Source: Leptospirillum sp. | GTDB taxonomy: Bacteria > Nitrospirota > Leptospirillia > Leptospirillales > Leptospirillaceae | DNA length: 26,118 nucleotides | NCBI GenBank assembly: GCA_027343785.1 | Contig: DAHWKF010000089.1 | Coordinates: 1 to 26,118 of the forward strand | Direction of reading: 5' to 3' | Part shown: piece by piece, positions 1 through 8,085 of the stretch | Numbering within the stretch: position 1 is the first letter of the stretch | Layout of the letters: each line of letters starts with the position of its first letter | Notes under the pieces: generated by a model | The model's database searches: none | Told to the model about the DNA's origin: nothing | What the model saw: only the letters and a program-made list of their open reading frames with translations | Program-made: the position numbers and the translations under genes

Positions 1-179
1 AGGCCATGGTGCAGTGGAAGCCGGAAGTTCCGGCCATGCAGGTCGCCCAGGGACCGTCCGTGGGCGGTGGAACGGAAGAAGAACCGGTCCGCTCTTCCCG
101 GGAAGAGGTCGCCCGGATGACCCAGGAAGACCCTTCCCAGGCGGCGACGGTCGTCAGAAGCTGGCTGAAAGAAAAGTAG
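1..179 (+). CDS. fliF: FliF, flagellar MS-ring protein (3' end only)
   Basis: Only the last 58 codons are inside the window, read in the frame beginning at base 3. FliF forms the MS ring in the inner membrane, and its cytoplasmic C-terminal tail binds FliG. The reading frame ends with residues QAATVVRSWLKEK followed by TAG. This matches the conserved FliG-binding tail of the family (an acidic stretch, then A-A-x-V-I/V-R-x-W-L). The upstream part is acidic and low in complexity, as is usual just before that tail. The next gene, fliG, starts 24 bases downstream, the standard fliF-fliG order. The call rests on the tail motif and the neighbour; the body of the protein is not visible. Confidence 0.88.
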   Translation, partial: AMVQWKPEVPAMQVAQGPSVGGGTEEEPVRSSREEVARMTQEDPSQAATVVRSWLKEK

Positions 180-203
180 CACCAGGGTTTTGGAGGCGGT
201 GGA

Positions 204-1208
204 GTGGCCAAGAGAAAACTGACCGGACTTGAAAAGGCCGCTATTTTTGTGGCGACCGTAGGGCCCGATGCCGCGGCGGAAATTCTCAAGAACCTGGAGC
301 CCAAGGAAGTGGCCCTGATCAGCAACCTGATCACCCAGATGGGGGACATCCAGCCGGAGGAGGTGGACGCCGTCCTGGACGAGTTCTCCCTCCTGTACAA
401 GATGACCCGGGGGTTGCCGAACACCGGGGAAAAGTACATGCGGGCCATTCTCGAGAAATCGCTCGGGAAGGAGCAGGCGGACAAGATTCTCGAGATGATG
501 AACGATCAGGAAGGGAGCAGCCTCCAGTCGCTGAAGTGGATGGACCCCAAATCCATCGCCAACCTCATCCGGCAGGAGCATCCCCAGACGATCGCCCTGA
601 TCCTGAGCTATCTCAACCCCATGCAGGCGTCCAATGTCTTGTCCTACCTGCCGGAACTCTTGCGGGCGGATGTGGTTTTCCGGATGGCGACGCTGGATGA
701 CATCAATCCCCAGGTCTTGCGGGAGCTCGAAGAGGTCCTGTCGACGGAGATGCAGGTCATGGGCGCCTCCCGTTCCAGTGGCGGATCGAGCCGGATCGAA
801 AAGGTGGCGAATCTTTTGAACGAGATGGACCGTTCGTCGGCGGAGGTGGTCCTGGATTATGTGAGCCAGAACGACCAGACCCTGTCGGAGCAGATCCGGT
901 CGCTCATGTTTGTGTTCGACGATCTTCTGCTGGTGGACAACCGGGGAATCCAGTCCATTCTTCAGGCGATTCCCCGCGAATCCCTCGTCAAGGCGCTCCG
1001 CGGAGCGTCCGAACAGATCCGGGAGAAATTCCTGTCGAACATGTCCACCCGGGCCCAGACGGTCCTGAAGGACGACATGGAATCGATGGGAGGGATTCCG
1101 CTCCGGGAGGTCGAGGCGGCCCAGGCCGAAATCCTCAAGATCGTCCGGAGGCTCGAAGGAGAAGGAAAGCTCGTGATCGCCGGACGAGGAGGCGAGAAGA
1201 TTGTCTAG
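204..1208 (+). CDS. fliG: FliG, flagellar motor switch protein
   Basis: Rotor protein that links the MS ring (FliF) to the C ring and receives torque from the MotA/MotB stator. The 334-residue product has the family's normal length. The N-terminal FliF-binding domain starts with an LTGLEKAAIFVATVG segment. The middle domain carries the diagnostic EHPQTIA motif at about residues 125-131, and the C-terminal charged torque helix is present (REKFLSNMS, then LKDDMESMG). The chosen start is GTG at 204, preceded by a GGAGG box at 192-196; no upstream ATG suits the frame. It follows fliF directly and precedes fliH, as in most flagellar operons. Confidence 0.97.
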   Translation: MAKRKLTGLEKAAIFVATVGPDAAAEILKNLEPKEVALISNLITQMGDIQPEEVDAVLDEFSLLYKMTRGLPNTGEKYMRAILEKSLGKEQADKILEMMNDQEGSSLQSLKWMDPKSIANLIRQEHPQTIALILSYLNPMQASNVLSYLPELLRADVVFRMATLDDINPQVLRELEEVLSTEMQVMGASRSSGGSSRIEKVANLLNEMDRSSAEVVLDYVSQNDQTLSEQIRSLMFVFDDLLLVDNRGIQSILQAIPRESLVKALRGASEQIREKFLSNMSTRAQTVLKDDMESMGGIPLREVEAAQAEILKIVRRLEGEGKLVIAGRGGEKIV

Positions 1209-1235
1209 CCGGGTTTTCAGCAGGGGGGAAGACCG

Positions 1236-1895
1236 ATGACGGAGAGAAGCGCCGAAAGCCATGGCGGGGGGATCCAGGATGGATTTCAGGATCTGTTTTC
1301 CGCCCCTTCCCGGGTTCGGTCGGGGAAAGAGCGGGATCCCGGAGACCGCGTTGGCCAGATGGAACTCGATGGTCTCGCCCAGTCCCTCTGGCTCAAGTCG
1401 CTGGAGGACAAGGCCCGCGAAGAAGGGTACCGGGCCGGTTATCGGGACGGTTTTTCCAAAGGGCAGGAAGACGCGGCGGAAATCCGCACCACCCTTTCGG
1501 AGTGGTCCCTGTTGCTGCCAAGGCTTTTGGGCGAGGAGCTGGAAAACCAGATGGATCACCTGTCGGACGTCGTCCTGACAGCGCTGACCCGTCTTCTGGG
1601 AGACGCCCTTTCCCGTCCGGAAGGGGTCCGTTCCCTGGTGGAAAGCCTGATCTCGAAATGGGCCCAGACCCAGGAGGCCGACCTGTTTTTCTCCCCGGAG
1701 ATGTACGCATGGCTTGAGAGCCATCTTCCCGACTGGTTTGGGGAGCTGGCAGACCGTAAAATTCGTCCCGCGGCGACGGCGGAGCTGTCGGGGGTGGAGA
1801 TTCGCCTGTCTGTCCGGGATCACGCGGTGAAGTTCGATCTGTCCAGCGCCCTGGCCGACATCGAGGCCCGCCTCAAGGAGGCGTTGGCGTCATGA
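1236..1895 (+). CDS. fliH: FliH, flagellar export ATPase regulator/stator
   Basis: Cytoplasmic partner of the FliI ATPase that ties it to the C ring through FliN and restrains its activity. The product is 219 residues. The diagnostic feature is a run of GxxxG repeats, with glycines spaced by four at residues 64, 68, 72 and 76, typical of the FliH helical dimer. The C-terminal third resembles the peripheral-stalk-like FliI-binding domain. Sequence conservation in this family is low, so the call leans on the glycine repeats, the length and the position between fliG and fliI. The stop overlaps the fliI start in an ATGA at 1892-1895, suggesting translational coupling. Confidence 0.92.
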   Translation: MTERSAESHGGGIQDGFQDLFSAPSRVRSGKERDPGDRVGQMELDGLAQSLWLKSLEDKAREEGYRAGYRDGFSKGQEDAAEIRTTLSEWSLLLPRLLGEELENQMDHLSDVVLTALTRLLGDALSRPEGVRSLVESLISKWAQTQEADLFFSPEMYAWLESHLPDWFGELADRKIRPAATAELSGVEIRLSVRDHAVKFDLSSALADIEARLKEALAS

Positions 1896-3253
1896 CGACC
1901 CTCGAAGATGCCCGGGAGATCGTCAGGGCGGTGACGGGAAGGAAGGTCTCCGCCCTCGCGGCTGCGGTGGAAAGGTGGGAGCCATTTTCCCGGGAGGGGA
2001 CGGTCGTCGAGGGCATCGGGCTCATGATCGAGGCGCGGGGGGTCGAACTCGGGATCGGAGAAATCTGTTCGATCGCGACGGATCCTCCGGTGGCCGCCGA
2101 GGTGGTCGGCTTTCGGGAGGGCCGATCCCTTCTGATGCCTCTCGGGGAACTCCGCGGAATCCGCCCCGGACTGGCTGTCGCCTGTCGGGAAAAGCGTCCC
2201 CAGGCCTGGGTGTCCGAGCGGTTTCTGGGACGGGTGCTCGATCCGATGGGGAAAAGCCTGGATTCCGGAGAAGATCCCGCGGGGGAGGTTCCTCTTCCCC
2301 TCTACGGCGAACCGGTGAACCCTTTGGAAAGAAGCCGCATTACGACCGTCCTCGATACCCGCGTCCGTTCCCTGAACGCCCTGCTCACCCTGGGGCAGGG
2401 GCAGAAAGTGGGGTTGTTCGCCGGCGCGGGGGTGGGAAAGAGTACCCTTTTGGGAATGATGGCCCGGGAAGCGGATGTGGACGTGAGCGTCGTGGCGCTG
2501 ATCGGAGAGCGCGGGCGGGAAGTCCGGGAATTTCTGGAACGCGATCTGGGGAGCCGGGGGTTGTCCCGCTCCGTTGTTGTGGTGTCGACAGGAGACCAGC
2601 CGTCCCTGCTCAGGGTCCGCGGAGCCCTGTTCGCCATGAGCGTGGCAGAATTCTTTCGTAAAAGGAACAAGAAAGTCCTGTTCGTCATGGATTCGCTGAC
2701 ACGCTTCGCGATGGCGCTTCGCGAGATCGGCCTTGCGACCGGCGAACCCCCGACGGCGAGGGGTTATACCCCTTCCGTCTTTGCCCAGCTCCCCCGGTTT
2801 GTCGAGAGGGCCGGCGGAATCGAAGGGCAAGGAAGCATCACCGGAATCTATACGGTCCTGGTGGAAGGGCTGGACATGACGTCGGACCCGCTTTCGGACG
2901 CGTTGGCGGCCATCCTCGACGGCCATATCCTTCTGTCCCGGGAGATGGCGGCGGAGGGAATCTATCCGTCGGTGGACCTCCCCCGCAGCCGTTCCCGCGT
3001 CATGTCCGAACTGGCGGACGACCGCCATCGGGAACTGGCCGGAACGTTTCTTCGTCTGGAAAGCCTGTACCGGAAGTCGGAGGACCTGATCCGTGTCGGC
3101 GCCTATGTGCCCGGGATGGATCGGGAACTGGACCAGGCGATTTCCCTTCATCCCCGCATGATGGAATTCCTGTCCCAGGATGCCCGCCAGGGGGTGTCCT
3201 TCGGGGAAAGCCTCGGAGAGCTGGAAGACCTCTTCGCCGGAGAAACGCCATGA
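1892..3253 (+). CDS. fliI: FliI, flagellar type III export ATPase
   Basis: Hexameric cytoplasmic ATPase of the flagellar export apparatus, related to the F1 beta subunit; it works with FliH and FliJ to feed substrates to FlhA/FlhB. The 453-residue length is normal. The Walker A motif GAGVGKST spans residues 178-185 (Lys183). The Walker B segment VLFVMDSLTRFA has Asp267. The downstream stretch GLATGEPPTARGYTPSVF is highly conserved in FliI and in injectisome ATPases. The flagellar rather than virulence identity follows from the neighbours fliH and fliJ. The start ATG overlaps the fliH stop. Confidence 0.98.
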   Translation: MTTLEDAREIVRAVTGRKVSALAAAVERWEPFSREGTVVEGIGLMIEARGVELGIGEICSIATDPPVAAEVVGFREGRSLLMPLGELRGIRPGLAVACREKRPQAWVSERFLGRVLDPMGKSLDSGEDPAGEVPLPLYGEPVNPLERSRITTVLDTRVRSLNALLTLGQGQKVGLFAGAGVGKSTLLGMMAREADVDVSVVALIGERGREVREFLERDLGSRGLSRSVVVVSTGDQPSLLRVRGALFAMSVAEFFRKRNKKVLFVMDSLTRFAMALREIGLATGEPPTARGYTPSVFAQLPRFVERAGGIEGQGSITGIYTVLVEGLDMTSDPLSDALAAILDGHILLSREMAAEGIYPSVDLPRSRSRVMSELADDRHRELAGTFLRLESLYRKSEDLIRVGAYVPGMDRELDQAISLHPRMMEFLSQDARQGVSFGESLGELEDLFAGETP

Positions 3254-3282
3254 ACGACGTCGCAAAAAGGGAGATCCCATGA
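3250..3282 (+). other. Ten-codon mini-ORF bridging fliI and fliJ
   Basis: An ATG at 3250 overlaps the fliI stop in an ATGA. It opens ten codons (M N D V A K R E I P), whose TGA stop overlaps the fliJ ATG at 3279 in a second ATGA. A GGAG at 3239-3242 lies seven bases upstream of this ATG, so initiation is plausible. It could act as a relay for translational coupling from fliI to fliJ, or be a chance arrangement. No function for the peptide is claimed. Confidence 0.3.
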
Positions 3283-3722
3283 CGGAAGACAGCCGGATGG
3301 AATCCTTGAGGAAATACCGGCAATGGCAGAAGCGGCAGGCGGAGGAGGAGCTCGAGAAATCCCGCCGGCTTCTCGAGAGGGCCAGGCAAACCCTCCTCGA
3401 TACGGAAGGCGACCGGGAAAAAAGCCTCATCGCCCTGGAAGAGCAGCCGGATTCCTTGTCCTGGAAAGAGATTTGTTACCTGTACCTGGATGTCCTCGAC
3501 AAAAGGATGGAGAGCGTCCGTCAGGAGCTTTCCGGGCTCCAGAGGTCGTTCGAAGAGCGGCGGGCCGTCTGGACGTCGGCCTGGAACGAGATGAAAAAAA
3601 TCGAGATCCTGATCGAAAACGAACAGAAAAACCGGGATCGGGTCGCGCTTTATCACGAAGAGCGCCGGATGGACGACGCGCTGTCGGGCAGGAGAGGGAC
3701 TTCCCGGGAGGCCGGTGCATGA
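3279..3722 (+). CDS. fliJ: FliJ, flagellar export chaperone/stalk protein
   Basis: Small coiled-coil protein that sits in the FliI hexamer like the gamma stalk of F1 and helps deliver export chaperones to FlhA. The 147-residue product has the normal FliJ length and is almost entirely charged helix (Lys, Glu, Arg and Gln heptads, with AEEELEKSRRLLERARQTLL near the N-terminus). The start at 3279 is preferred over a longer in-frame ATG at 3180, which lies inside fliI. An AGGGAG box at 3268-3273 sits five bases upstream. The stop overlaps the next gene in an ATGA at 3719-3722. The call depends on length, coiled coil and position, since FliJ sequences diverge strongly. Confidence 0.9.
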   Translation: MTEDSRMESLRKYRQWQKRQAEEELEKSRRLLERARQTLLDTEGDREKSLIALEEQPDSLSWKEICYLYLDVLDKRMESVRQELSGLQRSFEERRAVWTSAWNEMKKIEILIENEQKNRDRVALYHEERRMDDALSGRRGTSREAGA

Positions 3723-4216
3723 CAGCCCGACGGACCGCCATACCCGGGCGGGTGGCGCTCATCGTATATGCCGGGGTGTTGCTGATTTCCGGATCCTTTG
3801 AGGTCGCCCGGGCGGCCAACAACCCCCCGCCGGCGTCCCCCCTGCCGGCGGATCAGCTGGAGAAGATCCGGAAGGAAGAAAAAAGGCTTCTGGAAATCCG
3901 GCAGGATCTGATGCGCCAGATCGAGGTCAACCGGAAAATCGAACGGGCGATCGATAAAGACCGGAAATTCGCCGAAAAGCTCGAATCGAAAAAAATGCAG
4001 CAACTGATCGCCATTTATGAAAAGATGGCCCCACGGACGGCGGCCTCCCAGATCAACATCATGCCCAGGAAACTGGTTACGGTGCTGATCGCCGGCATGA
4101 ATCCAAGGAAGGCATCCCGGATCATGCGTTATGTGGATCCCGCGACCGCTGTCCGTATCACTTCGGACCTGGCGACCCGTCCGGTTTCCGGACAGGACCT
4201 CCGGAGATCCCCATAG
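3719..4216 (+). CDS. MotE-like secreted flagellar protein (MgtE N-domain-like)
   Basis: The 165-residue protein has a signal peptide: Arg-rich start, hydrophobic core at residues 12-25, and a likely cleavage after Ala32 in VARA. A charged coiled coil follows (about 47-95). Then comes a domain like the MgtE N-terminal or MotE domain, with repeats of the M-x-P-R-x-A type: KMAPRTAASQINIMP, MNPRKASRIM and VDPATAVRIT. MotE proteins are periplasmic chaperones first described for the motility protein MotC in rhizobia, and relatives are common between fliJ and fliK in other phyla. Its role here is inferred to be periplasmic and motor- or hook-related. The start ATG overlaps the fliJ stop. A much longer upstream reading frame exists but runs through fliJ in another phase and was rejected. 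Confidence 0.8.
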   Translation: MTARRTAIPGRVALIVYAGVLLISGSFEVARAANNPPPASPLPADQLEKIRKEEKRLLEIRQDLMRQIEVNRKIERAIDKDRKFAEKLESKKMQQLIAIYEKMAPRTAASQINIMPRKLVTVLIAGMNPRKASRIMRYVDPATAVRITSDLATRPVSGQDLRRSP

Positions 4217-4238
4217 CCCTTTTATAAGGAATGGGGCC

Positions 4239-5771
4239 ATGAAAACCATATCGACGATTCTGACTCCCGGAGGGGATCCGTCTACGGCCGTTTCCGCCGG
4301 GAAGACTCCAGGTGAAACCCCTTCTCCCCGCCCTTTGCGGAAGAAACTTCGGACGGGGGGTTCTCCGCTCCGTAAAAAAACCTTCCGCCACCATCTCGAC
4401 CAGACCATGGGAAAGGGTTTTCCATGGTCCGGTGAAATCCCTCACCAGAAGGAGCCTCCGCAGATAGCGAAAACTTCGGTCTCCGCCGTTCTGGCCCCCC
4501 GGGCTACGGCGGCTCAGCCGGGGGGAGGCGGACACCCCGTTTCCGGGTCTCTGCCGAAAGATTCGCGCCATCCGGCAGTTCCGCTTCCAGAGTCTCCGGC
4601 AATCCCGATGGGCGGACAGGTCGATCCCCAAACCGCAAAAACCCACCCGTCTCTTCCGGAGAAGACCCCTTTGACGCGGGGGGCTGCTCCGGACTCCCGG
4701 ATCCGGAAGGCGGACGCGCAATTACCCGGCCTTCCGCGGGAAGAGGAAACCCCTCAACCTCCCCTTCTGCCCTGGATACCCACCCGAAACCGGAAGATCC
4801 CCCCGGAGGCGTCCGTCCCGCCGGGAGGGCCCGCGGAAGTTCCGCCCGGATCCCTTCCGGTTCGGGCGACCCCCACGACCCGCAGCCGGTCCTCCGTCCT
4901 CCTGCCGGAGACGACTCCTCCGGAAAAAAACACCGCCTCGCCCGTTTCCAGCCCTTCCGGCTTTTCGGAGACGCCTGCGCTGACGGTTGTCCGGGAAAGC
5001 GGAAGCCATCAGGGTTCGTTCCGGGACGCCGGTTTGTCGGGGTCGGGGGAAAAGGAAGCTCCAACCGATACGGTTCTCTCCGAACCCGCCCCCGTTTCTG
5101 ACCCCTCCCCCCTACCGGCCCGTCCGTCCGTCACCGGACCGATGAGCCAGAACAATTCTTTGACGGAGGCAAGCCGTCACGGATCGTCTCCCCCCGATGC
5201 GGCAGCCGTCGACGGCCTGGCCGCCTGGCAGCCTTCTGTGCCGGCGGATTCGGGCTCCCCGGAAAAAATATCGGCGGCCGTTCCGGATTTCTCCAGAAAG
5301 GTTCTAGAGGCGGCGCGCCAGGGGGGAGGAGAGGTGACGCTCCGGGTTCACCCTCCGGCGTTGGGTCCCGTTCAGGTCAGTGTTCATCTGGACGAAGGGG
5401 GAAGGACGGTATCCCTTTCGATTCATGTCCGGGACGAGTCCGTCCGGAAGGCCTTGATTTCTTCCGGAGAGACCCTGCGGAAACGGCTGGAACGGGAAGG
5501 ATTTTCCCTGGGACGCATGGACGTGTCCACTCTGGCGCCCGCCGGAAACCCCGATTTGCCGGTGACCGGGGGAGCCGCTCCGACCACGGATGCGTCATCG
5601 CTCCATATGGACCCCGGGGGAGGAGGGTCTCCATTTTCCGGCAGAGATGCGGGGGGTGGAGGGACGGATCCCCCCTCTCGGGCGGAACCGTTCGACCGTC
5701 ACGAAAATGTCTTGGAAAGTCGCCGGGGCGTTATCGCCCCGGAGGACGGCGGATATCACAGGATCGCCTAG
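4239..5771 (+). CDS. fliK: FliK, flagellar hook-length control protein
   Basis: Secreted ruler that stops hook growth and switches FlhB export specificity. From the ATG at 4239 it is 510 residues. AAGGA lies at 4226-4230, and an upstream in-frame ATG lies inside the previous gene. Residues 1 to about 350 are rich in Pro, Ser, Gly and Thr and look disordered. From about residue 355 the hook-length C-terminal domain is clear: EVTLRVHPPALGPVQVSVHL, then VSLSIHVRDESVRKALISSG and LRKRLEREGFSLGRMDVS, matching the family pattern L-x-P-x-x-LG-x-V. A glycine-rich tail follows. Position before flgD and flgE supports the call. Confidence 0.92.
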   Translation: MKTISTILTPGGDPSTAVSAGKTPGETPSPRPLRKKLRTGGSPLRKKTFRHHLDQTMGKGFPWSGEIPHQKEPPQIAKTSVSAVLAPRATAAQPGGGGHPVSGSLPKDSRHPAVPLPESPAIPMGGQVDPQTAKTHPSLPEKTPLTRGAAPDSRIRKADAQLPGLPREEETPQPPLLPWIPTRNRKIPPEASVPPGGPAEVPPGSLPVRATPTTRSRSSVLLPETTPPEKNTASPVSSPSGFSETPALTVVRESGSHQGSFRDAGLSGSGEKEAPTDTVLSEPAPVSDPSPLPARPSVTGPMSQNNSLTEASRHGSSPPDAAAVDGLAAWQPSVPADSGSPEKISAAVPDFSRKVLEAARQGGGEVTLRVHPPALGPVQVSVHLDEGGRTVSLSIHVRDESVRKALISSGETLRKRLEREGFSLGRMDVSTLAPAGNPDLPVTGGAAPTTDASSLHMDPGGGGSPFSGRDAGGGGTDPPSRAEPFDRHENVLESRRGVIAPEDGGYHRIA

Positions 5772-5789
5772 AACAGGAGGGCATACAAA

Positions 5790-6620
5790 ATGATCGTTCA
5801 GTCGGAAAAGAACAGTCTCGCGCATATCCGGGACGAATCGGCGAAAAGGCTGGGCCCCAAGACGGCCCCCCCGCCCAAACAGAAACTGGGCATGGGAGAC
5901 TTTCTCCATCTCATGATTTCCCAGCTGCAGTATCAGGATCCGCTTCATCCGCTTAACAATACGCGGTTTGCCGCCCAGCTTGCGCAGTTTTCCCAGCTGG
6001 ATCAGCTGACACACCTGAACCGGGGGGTCGGAAGCATGGTCCATTCCGGGGCGGACGCGAACAAGATGATGATGGTGGGGTTTTTGGGGCAGGAGGTGAC
6101 CATGAAGGGAAACGCTTTCCGGCTGGAACCGGACGGTTCGGTGTCCCTCTCCTTCCGGCAGTCCGCCCCTTCGGCTTCGGGCCATCTCCGGATTTTTGAC
6201 AGCCAGAACCATCTCGTCCGGACGGTGGAACTGAAATCCATGGAACAGGGGAATCACACGCTGGTATGGGACGGAGTGACCAACCAGGGGACGCGCGCCC
6301 CGAAAGGACATTATTCGTTTGAAGTCGACGTCATGGACGGACGTCACAAGGCGGTTCCGGCGACGCCGGTCGAAACGGGGACCGTCACAGGAATCCTGTT
6401 CGAGAAGGGACAACCCGTTCTGGAAGTGGACGGAAAGCCGGTGGCCTTCGGGGACATCTCCCATGTGGGAGAACCCCGGGTTTTGCGGCGCCCCCGTCCG
6501 AAAATCTCCCCGGAAACCCGGCCCCTGGCCTCCGTCGCCCCTCCTTCCGGAGCGGCCGGAGCGACGGGACATGCAACACCGGTGGGAAAAACGCAGTCAA
6601 CAATTGACAGGAGGAGTTGA
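5790..6620 (+). CDS. flgD: FlgD, flagellar hook cap/assembly protein
   Basis: Scaffold that caps the growing hook while FlgE subunits are added. The product is 276 residues. The N-terminal FlgD motif is textbook: FLHLMISQLQYQDPLHPLNN followed by FAAQLAQFSQLDQL (about residues 33-71). The middle part, about residues 115-205, looks like the FlgD Ig-like domain, with HLRIFDSQNHLVRTVEL, then VWDGVTNQGTRAPKGHYSFEV. The C-terminal tail after the domain is Pro-rich and basic, longer than in E. coli. The start at 5790 has an AGGAGGG box at 5776-5782. The stop lies just before the flgE start, with the flgE ribosome-binding site embedded in the last codons of flgD. Confidence 0.97.
   Translation: MIVQSEKNSLAHIRDESAKRLGPKTAPPPKQKLGMGDFLHLMISQLQYQDPLHPLNNTRFAAQLAQFSQLDQLTHLNRGVGSMVHSGADANKMMMVGFLGQEVTMKGNAFRLEPDGSVSLSFRQSAPSASGHLRIFDSQNHLVRTVELKSMEQGNHTLVWDGVTNQGTRAPKGHYSFEVDVMDGRHKAVPATPVETGTVTGILFEKGQPVLEVDGKPVAFGDISHVGEPRVLRRPRPKISPETRPLASVAPPSGAAGATGHATPVGKTQSTIDRRS
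6609..6616 (+). promoter_or_regulatory. Shine-Dalgarno site of flgE (fixes its start)
   Basis: AGGAGGAG lies inside the last codons of flgD. It abuts a possible TTG start at 6617, leaving no spacing, but is six bases from the ATG at 6623. This supports ATG 6623 as the flgE start and shows that flgE translation initiates from within the end of flgD. Confidence 0.7.
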
Positions 6621-6622
6621 AA

Positions 6623-7996
6623 ATGGGTGTGCTTTCGTCCATGTATGTGGCCACGAGTGGCCTCAATTCGATGGGAACGGACATGTCCGTCATCGGCAAC
6701 AACATCACCAACCTCAATACCGTCGGTTTCAAGCAGGGACGCGCGGTTTTCGCGAACGTCTACGGACAGACCATGACCGGACGGTCGAATACGGTCAACA
6801 CCTCCCAGCCGGGAAGCGGCGTTTATGTCGAAGCGATCCAGCAGGAGTTTACCCAGGGAAGTGTCCAGGCGTCGACAAACGCCCTGGACATGGCGATTCA
6901 GGGGAACGGATTTTTGACGGTGCGTTCCAAGGACGGTCAGAAATTTTATACGCGCAACGGAGAGCTGGCGCTCGACAAGACCGGGCGGATCGTGGATACC
7001 GAGGGAAGGGCCCTCCAGGGATACATGAACAAGAACGGCAGAATCCAGCCGATCCTGTCGGATATTCTCGTTCCCCAGACGACGGTGCCCCCCAAGGCGA
7101 CGCAAAACGTCTTCTCCCATATCAACCTCGACGCGGGGATGACCGAAAAGCTCAAGGAAGGAAGGATGTTCGAGAAATCCAGCAACATCTTCGATTCTCT
7201 GGGCATCCAGCATTTGTTGACCTACAAGTTCATCCCGACGTCCGTCGCGGGGCAGTGGGCCTTCCAGGCCACAATGGACGGAGCGACCCTGACAAAGGGC
7301 GGCGGTTCCATCAGCTATCCTCCGCTCGGCCGGAAAACACCCCAGACGCTCAAGGGCATAGTGGGGCTGATCCAGTTCGACGGGAACGGCAATGTCCAGT
7401 CGGTCAATTATGGCGGTTCCCCCCTGAAACGGGACACCAACGGGGTGACGCACGCCCTCTACCAGACGACGCTCGCCGACAAGGCGGCAACGCCCGTATC
7501 TTTCGATGTGGTCATCCCCACGAAGGGGCAGACCATCCGCCCCAACCGCATCAACGGCGTAACCCAGCAAGTGTTGCAGTTGACCCAGTACAATTCACCG
7601 TCGTCGACGATCGAGGAAACCCAGGACGGCCACAAATCCGGGGATCTCAACAACCTCGCCATCGGACGGGACGGGAAAATTGTCGGTTCTTTCTCGAACG
7701 GTGTCCAGAAAGTGCTGGGCGTCGTGGGTATCGCCAGTTTCAACAATCCCGGTGGCCTGGCCAGCGTCGGGGGTAACGCCTATATCGAAAGCATCGCCTC
7801 CGGGGTCCCCAATTTCGGCCGGCCCGGTCAGGGAGGACGGGGTGCTCTCCTCTCGAATTCCCTGGAGCTGTCCACCACCGATCTGGGTCGTCAAATGGTT
7901 GACATGATTACGGCCGAGCGGGGTTATCAGGCCAGCGCTTCGATCATCGCAACAGACAATACCATCCTGAACACGCTGTTGACGCGTATCGGATAG
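6623..7996 (+). CDS. flgE: FlgE, flagellar hook protein
   Basis: Structural subunit of the hook, exported by the flagellar type III system. From the ATG at 6623 the product is 457 residues. The N-terminus carries the rod/hook family signature MYVATSGLNSMG, then IGNNITNLNTVGFKQ. The central DMAIQGNGFLTVR and LQGYM segments are also typical. The C-terminal helix ends TTDLGRQMVDMITAERGYQA, then ATDNTILNTLL, as in axial proteins. The length and the position after fliK and flgD separate it from FlgF and FlgG (about 260 residues). It is the last gene before a strong terminator, so it ends the first transcription unit. Confidence 0.96.
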   Translation: MGVLSSMYVATSGLNSMGTDMSVIGNNITNLNTVGFKQGRAVFANVYGQTMTGRSNTVNTSQPGSGVYVEAIQQEFTQGSVQASTNALDMAIQGNGFLTVRSKDGQKFYTRNGELALDKTGRIVDTEGRALQGYMNKNGRIQPILSDILVPQTTVPPKATQNVFSHINLDAGMTEKLKEGRMFEKSSNIFDSLGIQHLLTYKFIPTSVAGQWAFQATMDGATLTKGGGSISYPPLGRKTPQTLKGIVGLIQFDGNGNVQSVNYGGSPLKRDTNGVTHALYQTTLADKAATPVSFDVVIPTKGQTIRPNRINGVTQQVLQLTQYNSPSSTIEETQDGHKSGDLNNLAIGRDGKIVGSFSNGVQKVLGVVGIASFNNPGGLASVGGNAYIESIASGVPNFGRPGQGGRGALLSNSLELSTTDLGRQMVDMITAERGYQASASIIATDNTILNTLLTRIG

Positions 7997-8022
7997 GTTC
8001 GCGGGCTTGCAAGGGTGGAGCG

Positions 8023-8049
8023 GGGGGGCTGACGGCCCCCCTTTTTTTT
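8023..8049 (+). terminator. Intrinsic terminator after flgE
   Basis: A seven-base-pair G/C stem (GGGGGGC at 8023-8029 with GCCCCCC at 8035-8041) closes a five-base loop and is followed directly by eight T residues (8042-8049). It lies 26 bases after the flgE stop and upstream of the fliL promoter, so it separates two transcription units. Confidence 0.93.
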
Positions 8050-8085
8050 GGCAGGATGAGAGGAAGACCGCAACCGGACAGAAGG

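Noticed and set aside
1820..3430. Long minus-strand open frame (536 codons) opposite fliH, fliI and fliJ
   Set aside because: It is the complement of conserved genes with high GC at third positions, which leaves antisense frames open. Its product is His/Arg/Gln-rich, shows no domain, and has no promoter or ribosome-binding site.
6617..6622. TTG start for flgE
   Set aside because: It would leave no spacing from the AGGAGGAG site; the ATG six bases later has proper spacing.
6319..7776. Plus-strand open frame (485 codons) overlapping flgD and flgE in another phase
   Set aside because: flgD and flgE are unmistakable in their own frames. This frame gives a Gln/Arg/His-rich product without motifs.
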